Made by a program: the position numbers and the translations under genes
Notes under the pieces: generated by a model
The model's database searches: none
Told to the model about the DNA's origin: nothing
What the model saw: only the letters and a program-made list of their open reading frames with translations
Shown here: positions 6,552 to 7,415 of the stretch, one piece after another
Numbering within the stretch: the first letter of the stretch is position 1
Layout of the letters: each line of letters starts with the position of its first letter
NCBI GenBank assembly: GCA_002449555.1
Contig: DJXA01000058.1
Location: forward strand, 2,779-10,193
DNA length: 7,415 bases
From: Atopobiaceae bacterium UBA7016
GTDB taxonomy: Bacteria; Actinomycetota; Coriobacteriia; Coriobacteriales; Atopobiaceae
Reading direction: 5' to 3'

Positions 6552-6647
6552 GCATCTCCAAGCCCCGTCTTCCACCACATCAGGGATTCTCCCTTGTAAC
6601 AGATTGGGCATCGGAACGGGCGGCGTCATAAAGATGCGCTGGTTTGG

Positions 6648-6656
6648 TGCTATCCT
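6648..6656 (+). promoter_or_regulatory. Predicted extended -10 promoter of the peptide permease operon
   Basis: TGCTATCCT is an extended -10 element (TGC followed by TATCCT at 6651-6656); no good -35 is visible. Transcription from near base 6663 would give an unusually long leader of about 127 bases before the permease ATG. The rest of the 6552-6789 interval, apart from the leader elements listed separately, shows nothing I can assign. Confidence 0.4.
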
Positions 6657-6670
6657 ATCCCCTTAGTTTG

Positions 6671-6743
6671 TGTGAGCCATGGCACATTCCCTCACAGCAT
6701 ACGAGCGACGCCTCCTGCAAAAGAAGGCGCCTTTGTGCGTCGC
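6671..6743 (+). other. Structured leader upstream of the permease gene
   Basis: Two stems can form in the predicted leader. TGTGAG (6671-6676) pairs with CTCACA (6691-6696), and GCGACGC (6705-6711) pairs with GCGTCGC (6737-6743). An alternative stem, CGCCT (6709-6713) with AGGCG (6725-6729), competes with the second. CTCCT (6712-6716) is complementary to AGGAG (6785-6789), next to the permease start. I do not recognise a known riboswitch or T-box; this is base-pairing seen by eye only. Confidence 0.3.
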
Positions 6744-6786
6744 GACCGGGCGGTGTCATGGGAAGAACTTCGGGAAGGCAGGGTAG
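6679..6786 (+). other. Possible 35-codon leader ORF ending at the permease start
   Basis: An ATG at 6679 opens a 35-codon frame that ends at TAG 6784-6786, in the same frame as the permease and only 3 bases before its ATG. The TAG overlaps the AGGAG just upstream of that ATG. The peptide starts MAHSLTAYERRLLQKK and is basic, without a signal sequence. Its own ribosome binding site is weak (GTGAG, 6672-6676), and such short frames arise easily by chance at this GC content. Coupling of termination to permease initiation is possible but unproven. Confidence 0.25.
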
Positions 6787-6789
6787 GAG

Positions 6790-7415
6790 ATGGACTCTAA
6801 GACCTTGCGTTACATCATCAAGCGTATCTTGATGGCAATCGTAACGCTCTGGGCGGTCATCACCATCACGTTCTTCGTGATGAAGGCTGTCCCAGGAGAC
6901 CCCTTCGCGTCTGAGAAGGCGGTCACTCCTGCGGCAAAGGCCGCGCTCGAGGCCAAGTATGGCCTCGACAAGCCCCTGATGGAGCAGTACAAGAACTACC
7001 TCATCGGCGCGCTTCGTTTTGACTTTGGTCCGTCGCTCAAGCAGCGCGGTCGTGACGTCACCACCATCATTCTTGACGGCATGAAGACCTCGGCAAAGAT
7101 CGGCCTTATCGCGCTGGTGCTTGCCACGGTCACCGGCATCCTCTTGGGGTCGGTGGCAGCGCTTCGGCGCAACACCATCTTCGACCGCATCATCATGGTC
7201 ATCACGACGGCCTTCGTGTCGATGCCGTCGTTCATCATGGGCTCGCTCTTGCTCATTCTCTTCTCGGTCACGCTGCACTGGCTGCCCGCAAACGGCGCGG
7301 CCAAGGGCGGCCTCATCCTGCCGGTCATCACGCTGTCGCTCTATCCCATGAGCTACATCACGCGTCTGACCCGCTCTTCCATGCTGGACGTGCTGGGGCA
7401 GGACTACATCCGCAC
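6790..7415 (+). CDS. Dipeptide/oligopeptide ABC transporter permease, OppB/DppB type (3' end outside window)
   Basis: The first 208 codons of an inner-membrane permease of the peptide/nickel ABC importer family, which forms half of the channel for substrate delivered by a binding protein. The N-terminus has the family form: a membrane helix at about 13-33, then AVPGDPF, and YGLDKPLMEQYKNYL before the transmembrane domain. TSAKIGLIALVLATVTGILLG and AALRRNTIFDRIIM follow. The visible end, RLTRSSMLDVLGQDYIR, is the approach to the EAA loop that contacts the ATPase. OppB proteins are usually about 305-340 residues, so roughly two thirds are present. ATG 6790 is the first start after the in-frame TAG 6784. 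AGGAG abuts it, which is too close, but AGGG (6780-6783) is 6 bases away. Genes for the second permease, ATPases and binding protein are expected to the right. Dipeptide versus oligopeptide specificity cannot be told. Confidence 0.93.
   Translation, partial: MDSKTLRYIIKRILMAIVTLWAVITITFFVMKAVPGDPFASEKAVTPAAKAALEAKYGLDKPLMEQYKNYLIGALRFDFGPSLKQRGRDVTTIILDGMKTSAKIGLIALVLATVTGILLGSVAALRRNTIFDRIIMVITTAFVSMPSFIMGSLLLILFSVTLHWLPANGAAKGGLILPVITLSLYPMSYITRLTRSSMLDVLGQDYIR

Noticed and set aside
6724..6733. AAGGCGCCTT palindrome in the permease leader as an operator
   Set aside because: A 10-base palindrome of this composition is expected by chance in GC-rich DNA, and it lies well downstream of the predicted promoter. 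It is better treated as part of the possible leader structure.
1..7415. CRISPR array, insertion sequence, tRNA/rRNA, toxin-antitoxin or phage-defence genes
   Set aside because: No spaced direct repeats, terminal inverted repeats with a transposase, tRNA-like folds or defence domains were seen on either strand.

Overview
The window is about 7.4 kb of GC-rich (roughly 60%) bacterial chromosome. Protein style, the strong C/G third-position bias in the glycolytic genes, and the order gap-pgk-tpiA with secG nearby point to a high-GC Gram-positive. I infer a member of the Coriobacteriia (Atopobium/Olsenella-like). This rests on pattern recognition only, since no rRNA or other marker gene is present.

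Layout, left to right: the 3' part of gap (glyceraldehyde-3-phosphate dehydrogenase); a GC-rich hairpin with a short T run; pgk and tpiA, overlapping by 8 bases; and a very strong UUCG-loop terminator. Next is a monocistronic MFS transporter with its own promoter and a palindrome at the predicted transcription start. It converges on a two-gene minus-strand unit made of a cardiolipin-synthase-type phospholipase D protein (cls) and an HD-domain phosphohydrolase. The junction between the converging units holds two back-to-back hairpins. A divergent promoter region separates cls from secG, which has its own terminator. A 238-base gap follows, with a predicted extended -10 promoter, a structured leader and a possible 35-codon leader ORF. 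The window ends inside a dipeptide/oligopeptide ABC permease (OppB/DppB type), which continues past the right edge.

Functionally, gap, pgk and tpiA are the triose-phosphate section of glycolysis. SecG is a subunit of the SecYEG translocase. Cls makes cardiolipin in the membrane, and the HD protein is a predicted metal-dependent phosphohydrolase of unknown substrate. The MFS protein and the ABC permease are membrane transporters. In many high-GC Gram-positives tpiA is followed directly by secG. Here about 3.7 kb (the MFS gene plus HD-cls) lies between them, so this part looks like an insertion into, or rearrangement of, an old synteny block.

I found no CRISPR array, insertion sequence, tRNA/rRNA, prophage or defence system, and nothing that amounts to a clearly new biological system. 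The points most worth a second look are the oppB leader, the double hairpin at the convergent junction, the palindrome in front of the MFS gene and the cls-HD pairing.
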